From assembly GCA_945878795.1 (NCBI GenBank), contig CAMDWF010000169.1:1-5704 (forward strand): a stretch of DNA of 5,704 nt. Direction: 5' to 3'. The notes under the pieces were generated by a model that saw only the letters and a program-made list of their open reading frames with translations, had not been told where the DNA came from and searched no databases. The position numbers were made by a program, and so were the translations under genes. Source of the DNA: Synechococcus sp. UW140. Its GTDB lineage: Bacteria > Cyanobacteriota > Cyanobacteriia > PCC-6307 > Cyanobiaceae. Shown here in pieces: positions 5,592 through 5,704 of this stretch. The first letter of the stretch is position 1, and every line of letters starts with the position of its first letter.

Positions 5592-5704
5592 ATGCCTGGC
5601 TCATCCCTCATCCCTAGTGCGGGGGTCGCCCCTGTCGCCCATCGCTCGGATGTTCTGGCTCGGCTCTCTGTGGATGCCAGCAATCTGAGGGCGATGGGGC
5701 TCGC
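5592..5704 (+). CDS. Possible start of a plus-strand gene, truncated by the window edge
   Basis: An ATG at 5592 opens a frame of 37 complete codons with no stop to the edge (MPGSSLIPSAGVAPVAHRSD, then VLARLSVDASNLRAMGL). There is no clear Shine-Dalgarno (GATTGGCACG precedes it), which is common in cyanobacteria. Minus-strand frames are also open across part of this stretch, so coding is not proven. I recognise no family. Confidence 0.25.
   Translation, partial: MPGSSLIPSAGVAPVAHRSDVLARLSVDASNLRAMGL

Overview
The window is GC-rich (roughly 60% by eye) and bacterial. One copy of the cyanobacterial HIP1 palindrome in its extended form (GGCGATCGCC, 2999-3008) and the protein styles fit a GC-rich cyanobacterium of the Cyanobium/Synechococcus kind. 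That assignment is tentative because it rests on a single motif. There are no rRNA, tRNA, CRISPR or transposase sequences. The region is a decayed defence and toxin-antitoxin island.

Layout, left to right. At 1-173 an open minus-strand frame with a coding look runs off the left edge. At 172-730 (+) lies a mazE-mazF pair in which MazE is intact and MazF has lost part of its N-terminal third to a frameshifting deletion. At 792-1085 (-) is an intact HigA antitoxin. At 1095-1136 (-), immediately upstream of higA, only the last dozen or so codons of its partner toxin HigB remain. These abut the 3' end of hsdR, at a perfect 21-bp palindrome. At 1145-4615 (-) lies a type I restriction subunit HsdR of the EcoEI kind. 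It is complete in length (1156 codons before its TGA) but is interrupted by two in-frame TAG codons, at codons 23 and 733. At 4693-4988 (-) is a HepT-type HEPN toxin broken over three frames. At 4975-5343 (-) is an intact MntA-type nucleotidyltransferase antitoxin. At 5340-5408 (-) is a 22-codon ORF with a strong ribosome binding site, chained by ATGA overlaps to mntA and to an upstream open frame whose identity I cannot give. The last 110 bases hold a possible plus-strand gene start.

The minus-strand genes from 5520 down to 1145 read as one former operon: unknown gene, small ORF, mntA, hepT, hsdR. MNT-HEPN pairs do occur inside type I restriction-modification loci, and hsdM and hsdS are not visible here as complete genes.

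The most striking pattern is asymmetric. Every predicted effector (MazF, HigB, HepT, HsdR) carries a disabling lesion, while each of the three antitoxins (MazE, HigA, MntA) keeps a full-length open frame. I read this as an island whose toxic activities have been inactivated one by one while the harmless or regulatory partners were kept or have not yet decayed. All family assignments come from recognising sequence motifs, without database searches.
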